Assembly: GCA_013388745.1 (NCBI GenBank)
Contig: JACAER010000019.1
Span: forward strand, 1 to 64,000
Direction: 5' to 3'
Source: Chloroflexota bacterium
GTDB taxonomy: Bacteria > Chloroflexota > Anaerolineae > Aggregatilineales > Phototrophicaceae
Length of the DNA stretch: 64,000 bases
Below, one piece after another: positions 25,650 through 36,645 of the stretch. The translations under genes and the position numbers were made by a program. How positions within the stretch are numbered: position 1 is the stretch's first letter; the number at the start of each line of letters is the position of its first letter. The notes beneath the pieces were generated by a model. That model saw only the letters and a list, made by a program, of their open reading frames with translations. It was not told the DNA's origin and searched no databases.

Positions 25650-26399
25650 ATGCCGATTTATGACCCAACGCGCATCGAATACCCCATCACTAACGGCCAC
25701 ATCAGCATCGTAATGGATGGCGGCGCGCAGCTTCCGGCTTACTGGTCGCACCCGGCGCGCGGCAACCGCTTTCCCGGCATCGCTTTAATACACGATTGGT
25801 GGGGGGTGAACGAAGGGGTGCGGCGCATCGCGCACCTTTTCGCCCAGATGGGCTATTATGTGATCGTGCCCGACCTGTACGGCGGGCGCGTGGCGGCCAA
25901 CGCGCAGGAAGCGATGGCGCTGGTGCAGGCGCTCGGCGACGGCGGCTATCCGCGCATCCACGCCGCGCTCACTGTGCTGGAAAAGCATCATCAGTGCAAC
26001 GCTGACGTGGCGGCGGTGGGGCTGGGCATGGGCGGCAGCCTGGCTTTTGAGGCGGCGCTGACGCGCCCCGATCTGGAGGCGGCGGTGGCCTTCGGCGGCT
26101 TCCCGCAGCGTTATTTCGGGCGTTTCGCCCAGTCGCACGCGCCGATTCTGGCGATTTACGGCAGCCGCGAGCCGTATATCACCGCGCCCGCTGTAGCCAA
26201 GCTGCGCGCCGAACTGGACAAAAGCCCACAGTTCACACATCAGGTGGCGGTGATCGAAGGCGCAGGACACGAATTTTTCAACGATAACGACCCGATTTCA
26301 CTGGACTACGGGCGGCAGGCGTGGCGGCTGATGACCGATTTTCTGGAAAAATACCTGCAAGGCCCGCTGCACCCTTCGCTGCATCATGCTAAGAAATAG
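25650..26399 (+). CDS. Dienelactone hydrolase family protein lacking the nucleophile
   Basis: A 249-residue cytoplasmic alpha/beta-hydrolase of the dienelactone hydrolase type: FPGIALIHDWWGVNEGVRRIAHLFAQMGYYVIVPDLYGG is the family's N-terminal core. The nucleophile elbow, GxCxGG in the family, reads GLGMGG, so position 126 is Gly, not Cys or Ser. The acid position reads YGSREPYI (Glu rather than Asp); the His is kept in GAGHEFF. It may be a non-enzymatic binding protein, or the elbow could be remodelled. The 3' end overlaps lipB by 14 bases, so it is cotranslated with lipoate synthesis. GTG at 25635 is an alternative start. Confidence 0.85.
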   Translation: MPIYDPTRIEYPITNGHISIVMDGGAQLPAYWSHPARGNRFPGIALIHDWWGVNEGVRRIAHLFAQMGYYVIVPDLYGGRVAANAQEAMALVQALGDGGYPRIHAALTVLEKHHQCNADVAAVGLGMGGSLAFEAALTRPDLEAAVAFGGFPQRYFGRFAQSHAPILAIYGSREPYITAPAVAKLRAELDKSPQFTHQVAVIEGAGHEFFNDNDPISLDYGRQAWRLMTDFLEKYLQGPLHPSLHHAKK

Positions 26400-27087
26400 C
26401 GTCATTCTCCCCTGTGAAGTCCTGAATCTCGGCCTTGTCCCCTATCAAGAGGCGTGGGATTTACAGAACCGGCTGGCCGCTGCACGCCAGCGCGACACGA
26501 TTCCCGATCATCTGCTGCTGCTGCAACACCCCCACACCTACACGCTCGGCTCTTCTGGCCGCGAAGCGCACCTGCTGATGAGCGCCGAAGAACGCGCCCG
26601 GCGCGGCGTGAGCGTGCTGCGCGTGGATCGCGGCGGCGACATCACCTACCACGGGCCGGGGCAGGTGGTCGGCTATCCGATCATCCGCCTGCCGCGCGGC
26701 GCCGATGGGCTGCGCAGCGATTTTGTCGGTTATGTGCGCGCGCTGGAACAGGTGTTGATCGCGACACTGGCGGATTTCGGCGTGGCGGGCAAAACCATCG
26801 CCGGGCTGACCGGCGTGTGGGTGGATACGGCGGCGGGCGAGCAAAAAATCGCCGCCATCGGCGTCAAAATCGACGTACACGCCATCACGCGGCACGGCTT
26901 CGCGCTCAACGTTTGCACCGATCTGGCGTATTTCGAAGGCATCATCCCCTGCGGCATCCGTGACAAAGGCGTCACTTCCCTGGCGGCGCTGCTGGGCCAG
27001 GCGCCCGCGCTGGAGGCGGTCGCGGCGCGCGCGGCGCAGCATTTCGGCGCGCGCTTCGGCTTCGCGCTGCACACCAGCGGCGATTAA
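26386..27087 (+). CDS. lipB: Octanoyl-[acyl-carrier protein]:protein N-octanoyltransferase LipB
   Basis: A 233-residue LipB. RGGDITYHGPGQVVGYPI holds the family signature, KIAAIGVKI the catalytic lysine, and GIIPCGI the catalytic cysteine. It moves an octanoyl group from acyl-ACP to the lipoyl domains of 2-oxoacid dehydrogenases and the glycine cleavage system. Its start overlaps the preceding hydrolase-like gene. No lipA was found within this window. Confidence 0.95.
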   Translation: MLRNSVILPCEVLNLGLVPYQEAWDLQNRLAAARQRDTIPDHLLLLQHPHTYTLGSSGREAHLLMSAEERARRGVSVLRVDRGGDITYHGPGQVVGYPIIRLPRGADGLRSDFVGYVRALEQVLIATLADFGVAGKTIAGLTGVWVDTAAGEQKIAAIGVKIDVHAITRHGFALNVCTDLAYFEGIIPCGIRDKGVTSLAALLGQAPALEAVAARAAQHFGARFGFALHTSGD

Positions 27088-27298
27088 AGCAGGCGTTCAA
27101 AAGAAATCCGCGCAGATTGCGCCAAGGGTAAGGGACGACACCTGCATCGTCCGCCACAAAAACATTCGCAACCCTGCTTGAGACCGCGAACAGGATACCA
27201 GACTAGCCAGCGGGTGATATTCTTCACCTGGGTTTTAGACGCGCTGTGGCTAGAATGGCGCGCACTGTGATTGGCATAGTAGACAAGGGGCTTTTGCT

Positions 27299-28138
27299 AT
27301 GAGTGACTCGCGGATTGACGCACTGCTGCCCGCCGAAATCGCCGAGCGCGCGTCGGCGATGGGCGTGAAAAAAGCGACGCTCGGTATCGTTAATATGTTT
27401 GTGCTGGCGGTGTTGGCGGGTGGCTTTATCGCCCTGGGGGGGCTGTTCGCGACAGTGGTCACGGCGGGCAGCGGGGGCGTGCTGCCCTACGGCGTGGTGC
27501 GCCTGCTGTTTGGCGTCGTGTTTTGTCTGGGACTGATCCTGATTATTCTGGCGGGCGCGGAATTATTCACCGGCAACACGCTGATTACGATGGCATGGGC
27601 CAGCCGCAAGGTGAGCACGCGCGCGCTGCTGCGTAACTGGGTGATCGTCTACAGCGGCAATCTGGCGGGCGCGCTGGTGACGGCGCTGCTGGTGTTTTTG
27701 TCGCGCCAGTATACCTTTGGCGGTGGGGCGATCGGGCAGTCGATGCTGACCATCGCCAATCACAAGGTCAATCTGGACTTTATGCAAGCGTTGACGCTGG
27801 GCATTTTGTGCAATGCGCTGGTATGCATCGCCGTGTGGCTGACGCTGGGGGCGCGCACGACGGTGGACAAGATTTTCGCCATTATCTTCCCGATCAGCGC
27901 CTTCGCCGCGATGGGCTTTGAGCACTCGATCGCCAATATGTACTTCATCCCCATCGGCATCCTGATTAAGGACTTCGATCCGGCTTTCGTCGCCCGCCTC
28001 AATCTGGATTTGGGCAATTTAACGCTGGCGGGATTCGCGGGCAATTTGCTGCCGGTGACAATCGGCAATATCATCGGCGGCGTGGTGATGGTGGCGGGCG
28101 TCTACTGGTTTGTGTACCTGCGCGAGAAAAGCGCGTAG
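27299..28138 (+). CDS. Formate/nitrite transporter (FNT) family channel
   Basis: A 279-residue membrane protein with about six helices. GAELFTGN and GFEHSIANMYFIPIG are FNT signatures, the latter with the central-pore histidine. FNT proteins form pentameric channels for formate, nitrite or hydrosulfide. It stands alone, preceded by 211 bases without a recognisable gene and followed by a beta-propeller gene. No formate or nitrite enzyme is adjacent, so the substrate is not known. Confidence 0.92.
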   Translation: MSDSRIDALLPAEIAERASAMGVKKATLGIVNMFVLAVLAGGFIALGGLFATVVTAGSGGVLPYGVVRLLFGVVFCLGLILIILAGAELFTGNTLITMAWASRKVSTRALLRNWVIVYSGNLAGALVTALLVFLSRQYTFGGGAIGQSMLTIANHKVNLDFMQALTLGILCNALVCIAVWLTLGARTTVDKIFAIIFPISAFAAMGFEHSIANMYFIPIGILIKDFDPAFVARLNLDLGNLTLAGFAGNLLPVTIGNIIGGVVMVAGVYWFVYLREKSA

Positions 28139-28248
28139 GGCAGCCGTAGGGCAAACACGACTCAGACGTCAAGCGCAGCGCTTGGAAGCGGTGTTTGATT
28201 GTGAAGGTTGTATCGATCACTGAGAGCTGAGTTCAGAGGAAACGAACG

Positions 28249-29499
28249 ATGAAGGGTTTGAGTATCATAATCGTGCTGCTGGCGGCGCTGCTGGCGGGGA
28301 TGGGCGTTTCCGCGCAGGATGCCGGGACGCCGTATGCCGTGGTCGTAGACGGCAATCTGTGGGTCTATGCGCCGGGCGCAGAACCGCAGTTGGTGATGGC
28401 CGGCAGCTCGCAGGGCTTTTTCGGCAGCCTGGCCTGGAATGCCGATGGCACCAAGCTGGCGTTCATCAATTACGACTACAGCGCGAGTTCCATGCTTGTA
28501 CAGATCATGGTGTACGACATGACGACGGGCGCAGCGCCTTTTGGGCTGAACACCGGCTTCCTGGAGTCGGGCTTCCCGATCAGCTTCACGGCAGACGGGC
28601 AGATTTTGTTCGCGGTGCAGCCGCCGACAATGCCGGACGGTGAGCAGATGTACCAGACGGAAATTTACACCGTCGCGCCGGATGCCGCTGCCACGCCGGC
28701 GCTGGTGGCCGCGCTGGACTATACGGTGGGCTGCGGCGGCGGGTCGCCTTACCCGACCGACAACAACTACTGGCGCGAAACCGGCTTCGGCGGCAATTAT
28801 CTGCTGCTGCAATGGACGGCAGCGGGCATCGTCTACAGCACCTCTTGTTCGGGGCTAGGCAGCGCGCTGTTTGACCCGCAGACGGGCGAAAGCGTCGAAC
28901 TGGGCACGTCATTGGCGCGCGGCGTGATCTCGCCGGATGGCACACGTCTGGCGGGTATCAGCGTCAGCTATGGCGACACGGGCATGAGCGGCGCGCTGCA
29001 AATCATTGATCTGGCGACGCGGCAGCTCACAGAAGTGGCGACGATGGTCATTCCCGACCAGTTGGCGTGGAGCGATAACGAAACGCTGCTGTATAGTGCG
29101 CGCGTGCAGAGCGGCAATCTGCTGGAAGCCTACAGCGCCGAACAGCAGGCCGTGTTGAACGCGACCTTCGGCTATGAGATGGGGGTTATCCCGGTCTACA
29201 GCGTGAGCATCAACACTATCAACCTGACGACAGGCAGCGAAAGCAGTGTGTATGTCGGCGCAGCGTGGGCCATTGGCCGGATGTTCAGGCTGGCCGATGG
29301 CCGCATCCTGTTCAGCGCCGTGCCCAATCTGAACGCCTGGGTCGCGGGCATCGCCGATGGCTCGATCGATATGGCTTCGGAAGAATCGCTGGAGGCTGGC
29401 AGCGCGCTGGTGGCCACACAGGTGTTTGTGCTGGAAAACGCCAGCGCGCAGAACTGGGGCAGCAATTGGGCGCAGATCACGCCGTATCTCGGCGGGTAG
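28249..29499 (+). CDS. Secreted beta-propeller (TolB/PD40-like) protein
   Basis: A 416-residue exported protein: signal GLSIIIVLLAALLAGMGVSAQDA, then repeated propeller blades such as SLAWNADGTKLAFINYDY, GVISPDGTRLAGISVSY and DQLAWSDNETLLYSARV, each a WD40-like/PD40 blade. Such proteins are outer-face binding or scaffold proteins; no enzymatic residue is visible. It ends 20 bases before a strong intrinsic terminator. Confidence 0.78.
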   Translation: MKGLSIIIVLLAALLAGMGVSAQDAGTPYAVVVDGNLWVYAPGAEPQLVMAGSSQGFFGSLAWNADGTKLAFINYDYSASSMLVQIMVYDMTTGAAPFGLNTGFLESGFPISFTADGQILFAVQPPTMPDGEQMYQTEIYTVAPDAAATPALVAALDYTVGCGGGSPYPTDNNYWRETGFGGNYLLLQWTAAGIVYSTSCSGLGSALFDPQTGESVELGTSLARGVISPDGTRLAGISVSYGDTGMSGALQIIDLATRQLTEVATMVIPDQLAWSDNETLLYSARVQSGNLLEAYSAEQQAVLNATFGYEMGVIPVYSVSINTINLTTGSESSVYVGAAWAIGRMFRLADGRILFSAVPNLNAWVAGIADGSIDMASEESLEAGSALVATQVFVLENASAQNWGSNWAQITPYLGG

Positions 29500-29519
29500 C
29501 GCAAAGCGATCGGCAGAAC

Positions 29520-29551
29520 AACAGGGGACTCAGGCGAGTCCCCTGTTTTTT
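29520..29551 (+). terminator. Strong intrinsic terminator
   Basis: An 11-base stem ACAGGGGACTC (29521-29531), loop AGGC, GAGTCCCCTGT (29536-29546), then six T. It closes the beta-propeller gene and is symmetric enough to act for the opposite strand, where the small gene at 29558-29782 ends. Confidence 0.85.
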
Positions 29552-29557
29552 GCGCAG

Positions 29558-29782
29558 TTAACAACCGGCTTCGGTGTTTTCGGCGTAGCGGGCGAACGTG
29601 CCGCTGTCATGTTTAGTCGAAGCGCGCGCGGGCTGTGGCCGGCGGAAAGCCGCGCTCAGCAATCCCGGCAGCCAGGCCAGCGGGGAAAAGCGCAGCGGCT
29701 GCGCGTTCCAATCGCGGGCGATTTCGGCTTGAATCTCGTGGTGACGAATTTGTCCCAATGTATAGATAATGCGCGGGTCCAT
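29558..29782 (-). CDS. Small helical protein, unknown
   Basis: A 74-residue protein, MDPRIIYTLGQIRHHEIQAEIA, then an arginine-rich tail. The DxxxIxTLGQxRHxEI beginning resembles small conserved actinobacterial and Chloroflexota proteins of unknown function. The ATG has a GAGGAG box about ten bases upstream, which supports a real gene. It ends at the shared terminator. Confidence 0.5.
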   Translation of the reverse strand: MDPRIIYTLGQIRHHEIQAEIARDWNAQPLRFSPLAWLPGLLSAAFRRPQPARASTKHDSGTFARYAENTEAGC

Positions 29783-29913
29783 CTGTTTCTACTCCTCTAG
29801 GTAGGGATAATACGCAGTTCAATAAATGCGCGACAAGGCGCAACCTATAAAGCGGCCATCCTGGGCGAGAAAGCCCAGCGCCAAACAACAGCTAACTCAG
29901 TTTTGGTGATAGG

Positions 29914-30315
29914 TCAGGGCACGGCGATGGGTGGTGTTTGTTCCGATACGATTTTCTGATAGAGGTCGATTTTGTAGTTGACGATTTTCAGATTTTCCTG
30001 AAGTTCTGCGATGCGCTCCTCGACCGTGTGGCGCAGGCGCTTGAGCATCTCCAGGCGTTCGGGCAAAGTCTCGTCGCCCAAACGCTGGAGGCCGGCGTAG
30101 ACCTGCATTTCCTGAATCGACATACCGGTGGCACGCAGCTTATTGAGAAAATTGATCCAGCCAATATCCTCCAGCGAATAGCGGCGGTGGGTGTTTTCGG
30201 CGCGCCCGATCGGGTGAATCAGGCCGATACGCTCATAGTAGCGCAGGGTATGTACGCTCAATCCGGTGGTGTCGGCAACCTGCTGAATGGTCAGCCTGTC
30301 GTGTTCGTTGTTCAT
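29914..30315 (-). CDS. MerR family transcriptional regulator (NmlR/AdhR-like)
   Basis: A 133-residue MerR regulator. RLTIQQVADTTGLSVHTLRYYERIGLI is the MerR helix-turn-helix and wing region (residues 7-33), then the effector-linking helix GWINFLNKLRATGMSIQEMQVYAGL, then a coiled-coil dimer helix (LEMLKRLRHTVEERIAELQENLKIVNYKIDLYQKIV). There is no metal-binding cysteine pair, so it is not a metal sensor of the CueR or MerR type; the sequence fits the AdhR/NmlR branch linked to aldehyde or electrophile stress. Its promoter has the MerR-type 19-base spacer and a palindrome, so it regulates itself. The start codon is at the expected transcription start. Confidence 0.92.
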   Translation of the reverse strand: MNNEHDRLTIQQVADTTGLSVHTLRYYERIGLIHPIGRAENTHRRYSLEDIGWINFLNKLRATGMSIQEMQVYAGLQRLGDETLPERLEMLKRLRHTVEERIAELQENLKIVNYKIDLYQKIVSEQTPPIAVP

Positions 30316-30322
30316 GATTCAG

Positions 30323-30353
30323 AGTCTACAACTTAGAGTATGCTCTAAGTCAA
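30323..30353 (-). promoter_or_regulatory. MerR-type promoter and operator
   Basis: On the minus strand, TTGACT (30353-30348) and TAGACT (30328-30323) are separated by 19 bases instead of 17. A perfect palindrome ACTTAGAGTATGCTCTAAGT (30331-30350) lies within the spacer. This geometry is the hallmark of MerR regulators, which twist overlong promoters into activity. The start codon at 30315 lies about where RNA would begin. Confidence 0.85.
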
Positions 30354-30437
30354 GCCCCTGAATGTTATTATTTGATAAAATTTGAATGAAAAGGAGGTGA
30401 GGGGTGAAGGGCGGCTTCACCCCATGACAGGCCGCAG

Positions 30438-33254
<2,817 letters not shown>

Positions 33255-33308
33255 GTTACCCCACCCCGTGCTACGCTTACCAACCGTTTGTGTCTCTACC
33301 CACCACAG

Positions 33309-33331
33309 CGCGGGGTTGATGTTTCCCCGCG
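33309..33331 (-). promoter_or_regulatory. Hairpin between FAD and Mo subunit genes
   Basis: CGCGGGG (33309-33315), nine-base loop, CCCCGCG (33325-33331): a perfect seven-base stem in the gap between the two hydroxylase genes. A TATAAT box (33355-33350, minus strand) lies just before it. It may be an internal promoter with a structured leader or an intercistronic processing site. Confidence 0.4.
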
Positions 33332-33355
33332 AGCGCCTTCCAGATCGACATTATA

Positions 33356-34279
33356 CTACCCCAGACCGACGCCTTCCGCCCGCGCTTCGCCCGTTTTAGC
33401 GCGTTCGGTGGCCAGCGGCAGCGTTTGCCGCAGCAGTGTTTCGATCATATGCTGGCGATATTCGGCGGTGGCGCGGTAGGCGCTGGCGCGCGGATGCAGC
33501 GTGCGGTGCGCCGCAGCGACGGCGTTTTCCAGCGTTTGTTGGCCGACCGGCTGACCGCGCAGCGCCGCTTCGACTTCGACGGCGCGCACGGGTTTGGGCG
33601 CCACCGGGCTGACACAAACGCGCACATCGTCGTAATGCGTGCGTGCGGCGTTCAGCTTCACCCACACCGCGCAGCCCAGAATCGGCAGCGCGACACCCTG
33701 TGGACGCATGATGCGCTTGAAGGCCGTCGCTTCGCCGGGCGCGCACAGCGTAAAACGGAAGGCGACCAGCAGGTCTTTACCGTGATCTAAGGCCGAAACG
33801 CCGGGGCCCCTAAACAGCGCGGGCAGCGGCAGCCATTCGTGTAGGCCGCCGCCCCAGGCCACCAACGCCTGCGCGTCGAGCGCCATCAGCGAAGTCGTGC
33901 CATCGCCGGCGGGCAGCGCATGGGCAACATTGCCGCCCAGCGTGCCTACATTGCGCACCTGTGGCCCGCCGACCACACCGCAGCTTTCGACCAGACAGGT
34001 GGCGCGCGCCTCCAGCAGGGTCGATTTGACGATCGTGGCGTGGGTCACTGCGGCGCCCAAACGGCAGGAGTCGTCGGCTTCCTGGTGAATGTCGAGCATC
34101 TCCTGCACGCGCGTGACATCAACCAGCGCTTCGAGCGGCTGAACATGATCGGTATACTGCAAGTCCACCATCAAATCGGTGCCGCCGGCGACAATGCGCG
34201 CCGCGCCGCCGTACTGCGCCAACGTCGCCAGCGCCTCATCGACCGTGCGTGGGATGTGATATGATTTCCAAAGTGGCAT
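33356..34279 (-). CDS. FAD-binding subunit of the molybdenum hydroxylase
   Basis: A 307-residue member of the CO dehydrogenase/xanthine dehydrogenase medium-subunit family. RIVAGGTDLMVDLQ (residues about 29-42) and VRNVGTLGGNVAHALPAGD (about 110-130) bind FAD. It passes electrons from the Fe-S clusters to an acceptor. No extra 4Fe-4S insert is visible. Encoded first in the operon, before the fused Fe-S/Mo subunit, with the importer divergent at 34489. Confidence 0.9.
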   Translation of the reverse strand: MPLWKSYHIPRTVDEALATLAQYGGAARIVAGGTDLMVDLQYTDHVQPLEALVDVTRVQEMLDIHQEADDSCRLGAAVTHATIVKSTLLEARATCLVESCGVVGGPQVRNVGTLGGNVAHALPAGDGTTSLMALDAQALVAWGGGLHEWLPLPALFRGPGVSALDHGKDLLVAFRFTLCAPGEATAFKRIMRPQGVALPILGCAVWVKLNAARTHYDDVRVCVSPVAPKPVRAVEVEAALRGQPVGQQTLENAVAAAHRTLHPRASAYRATAEYRQHMIETLLRQTLPLATERAKTGEARAEGVGLG

Positions 34280-34285
34280 AAATGT

Positions 34286-34313
34286 TTGATCTTGTCAAAA
34301 GTGCTGCTATAGT
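34286..34313 (+). promoter_or_regulatory. Promoter of the nucleoside importer operon
   Basis: TTGATC (34286-34291), 16-base spacer ending in TGC, TATAGT (34308-34313): a good sigma70 promoter with extended -10 in the 209-base divergent gap. The leader would be about 170 bases. Confidence 0.55.
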
Positions 34314-34410
34314 TGAAATTAATTTAACATCGGCTTTGGGCGCGCGACAAGAGGAAGGTGACGAATATCCGCCAAATTCAGTGATGATTGCCAAGCACAT
34401 GAACATCAAA

Positions 34411-34429
34411 TTGTGTTAAATTCACACAA
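34411..34429. promoter_or_regulatory. Palindrome in importer leader, possible operator
   Basis: TTGTGTTAAATTCACACAA: six-base perfect arms around a seven-base centre. It lies in the divergent regulatory gap, downstream of the importer promoter, and could hold a regulator that controls both operons. Confidence 0.45.
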
Positions 34430-34488
34430 GGCGACAATGCTTTTTCACATATATATTTTCACAGCAGCACTTCTTCAGAGACTTTTTT

Positions 34489-35625
34489 ATGAACTCAACC
34501 ATCAGAAGACTGTTCGGAGGCGACTGGCTGGCGGCGCTGGTGCCGCTGGTAGCAATTACGGTAGCCTTTGTTTTGGCGTTGATCGTCGGGGCGTTTGTGC
34601 TGGCGGCGCTGGGGGCAGACCCGGCGCAGGCCTACGGCGCGATGCTCGATGGCGCGTTCGGCACCTCGACGAATTTTCTGCGTGTGCTGACACGCGGCAC
34701 GCCGCTGCTGCTGGTCGCCATCGGCGTGTGCATCGCCTTTCGCGGCGGCGTGGTGAATATCGGCGTGGAAGGGCAGTTGTTCGTCGGCGCGGTTTCGGCG
34801 ACGGCTTTCGCGCTGGCCTTCGGCGCCAGCCTGCCCGCCTGGTTGGCGCCGCTGGCGACGCTGGCGGCGGGGGCGCTGGCCGGCGCGGCATGGGGCTTTG
34901 TGCCCGGCATCCTCAAAGCGCGTTTTGATGTCAACGAAATTCTCAGCACCGTGATGATGAACGAAATCGCCGTGCAGCTTTTGATTTTTTTGCTCAGCGG
35001 GCCGATGATCGATCCGGAGCAGGTAGCGCAGGGCACGCGCGTGCCGCAGTCGGCGCGCCTGCCGCAAGTGACATGGCTGGCGGAACTGGATGCCCGCTCG
35101 CAGCTTCATGTCGGCGTGATCGTGGCGGTATTTATGGCGGTGGTGGTGTGGGTGCTGCTGTGGCGCACCACTATCGGCTATCGTATCCGCGCGGTAGGGC
35201 TGAACAAAGACGCGGCGCGCTACGCGGGTATCGGTGTGCAGCGCTATCTGGCGCTGGCGCTGACGTTGAGCGGCGCGCTGGCCGGGTTAGCCGGCGCCGT
35301 GCATGTGACCGGCGCGGAACACCGCATGGTCGAAGGTTTCGCGGTGGGCTATGGTTTTTCGGGCATTGTGGTGGCGCTGTTCGGGCGGCTGCATCCGTTG
35401 GGCGCCGTGCCCGCCGCCTTCCTGTTCGGCGTGCTGCTGGTGGGCGCCGATAAAATGCAGCGCACGGTGCAAGTGCCGACAGCGACGGTCATTGTGCTGC
35501 AAGGGCTGGTGGTGATTTTTGTCGTCAGCAGCGATATTTTTGTGCGGCGCTGGCTTTCGCGGCGGCAGGCGCGACTGGCGCAGCCCAGCGTGAGCGCAGT
35601 CGTGACGCCGGAGGTGCAGGCATGA
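34489..35625 (+). CDS. ABC transporter permease, nucleoside/BMP type (first)
   Basis: A 378-residue membrane protein with about ten helices, of the branched-chain/ribose-type permease family. RGGVVNIGVEGQLFVGA and TTIGYRIRAVGLNKDAARYAGI are signatures for the NupP/YufP-type member of nucleoside importers. The stop overlaps the start of the next permease (ATGA), so they are cotranslated and probably form a heterodimer. Confidence 0.92.
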   Translation: MNSTIRRLFGGDWLAALVPLVAITVAFVLALIVGAFVLAALGADPAQAYGAMLDGAFGTSTNFLRVLTRGTPLLLVAIGVCIAFRGGVVNIGVEGQLFVGAVSATAFALAFGASLPAWLAPLATLAAGALAGAAWGFVPGILKARFDVNEILSTVMMNEIAVQLLIFLLSGPMIDPEQVAQGTRVPQSARLPQVTWLAELDARSQLHVGVIVAVFMAVVVWVLLWRTTIGYRIRAVGLNKDAARYAGIGVQRYLALALTLSGALAGLAGAVHVTGAEHRMVEGFAVGYGFSGIVVALFGRLHPLGAVPAAFLFGVLLVGADKMQRTVQVPTATVIVLQGLVVIFVVSSDIFVRRWLSRRQARLAQPSVSAVVTPEVQA

Positions 35626-36572
35626 ACTTTGGCGAAATTCTGGTTGAAGCGCTGACGCTGACACTGCTGTATGCCACGCCTTACCTGTATTCGGCGCTGG
35701 GCGAATTGTTCGTGCAGCGCTCTGGCGTGCTGAATCTGGGCGTCGAAGGCATGATGCTGATGGGCGCGTTTACGGCGATTTTCGCTATCGCGCCGGCGGG
35801 CTTAGGCGCAGCGCCGCTGATGGGCGTGCTTTTGGCGGCGGCGGTGGGCGCGCTGATGGGGCTGGCGGCGGCGGTGGTGAATGTGACGCTGCAAGCCGAA
35901 CAGGGCATCAGCGGTATCGGTTTCAGCCTGTTCGGGCTGGGTCTGTCGTCGCTGCTGTTCAAAGTGCTGGCGGGCGGAGTGATCGTCGCCAGCGGCTTCG
36001 AGCCGATCCATATCCCGCTGTTGAGCGATATGCCGATCATCGGGCGCATCTTTTTCCAGCAAAATCTGATGGTCTACGCGGCCTTCGCGCTGGTGCCGAT
36101 TTCGGCATGGGTGATCAACCGCACCAAATGGGGCTTGCAGATTCGCGCGGTGGGGCAAAATCCGGCGGCGGCGGATACGATGGGCGTGAATGTGGTACGC
36201 GTGCGTTATACGACGCTGCTGCTGGGCGGCGCGCTGGCGGGTATCGCCGGGGCGTCGCTATCCATCGCCCTGACGGGCATTTTCCAGGAGAATATGACCG
36301 AGGGGCGCGGCTTTATCGCCGTGGCGCTGGTGTACTTCGGCGGTTGGTCGCCGTGGCGCGTGATGTTGGGCGCGCTGCTGTTCAGCATCGCCAACAACCT
36401 GCAAATCTGGGTGCAAATTCTGGAGGTGCAGATCGGCGGGCAGCCGATTCCGCCCAACCTGCTGATTATGGTGCCGTACATTCTGACGATTGCCGTGCTG
36501 ATCTTCGCGCGGCAGCGCAAGCGGTTGGAGCCGGCGGCGCTGACCAAGCCGTTCCAGCGCGGCGAAAACTAG
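35622..36572 (+). CDS. ABC transporter permease, nucleoside/BMP type (second)
   Basis: A 316-residue multi-pass permease. QRSGVLNLGVEGMMLMGAFTA and TKWGLQIRAVGQNPAAADTMGVNV are the NupQ/YufQ-type counterparts of the first permease motifs. It pairs with that protein to form the membrane channel. The binding-protein gene follows after 73 bases with a GGAGAGG box. Confidence 0.92.
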   Translation: MNFGEILVEALTLTLLYATPYLYSALGELFVQRSGVLNLGVEGMMLMGAFTAIFAIAPAGLGAAPLMGVLLAAAVGALMGLAAAVVNVTLQAEQGISGIGFSLFGLGLSSLLFKVLAGGVIVASGFEPIHIPLLSDMPIIGRIFFQQNLMVYAAFALVPISAWVINRTKWGLQIRAVGQNPAAADTMGVNVVRVRYTTLLLGGALAGIAGASLSIALTGIFQENMTEGRGFIAVALVYFGGWSPWRVMLGALLFSIANNLQIWVQILEVQIGGQPIPPNLLIMVPYILTIAVLIFARQRKRLEPAALTKPFQRGEN

Positions 36573-36645
36573 GGTATCCACAGGCACGACGCCTGTTGCA
36601 GGATATAAGTGACACAGGCATTTTTTTGAAGGAGAGGGTAGAACC

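Noticed and set aside
34320..34488. Purine riboswitch in the importer leader
   Set aside because: The leader is long enough, but the conserved purine-riboswitch loops and three-way junction are not seen.
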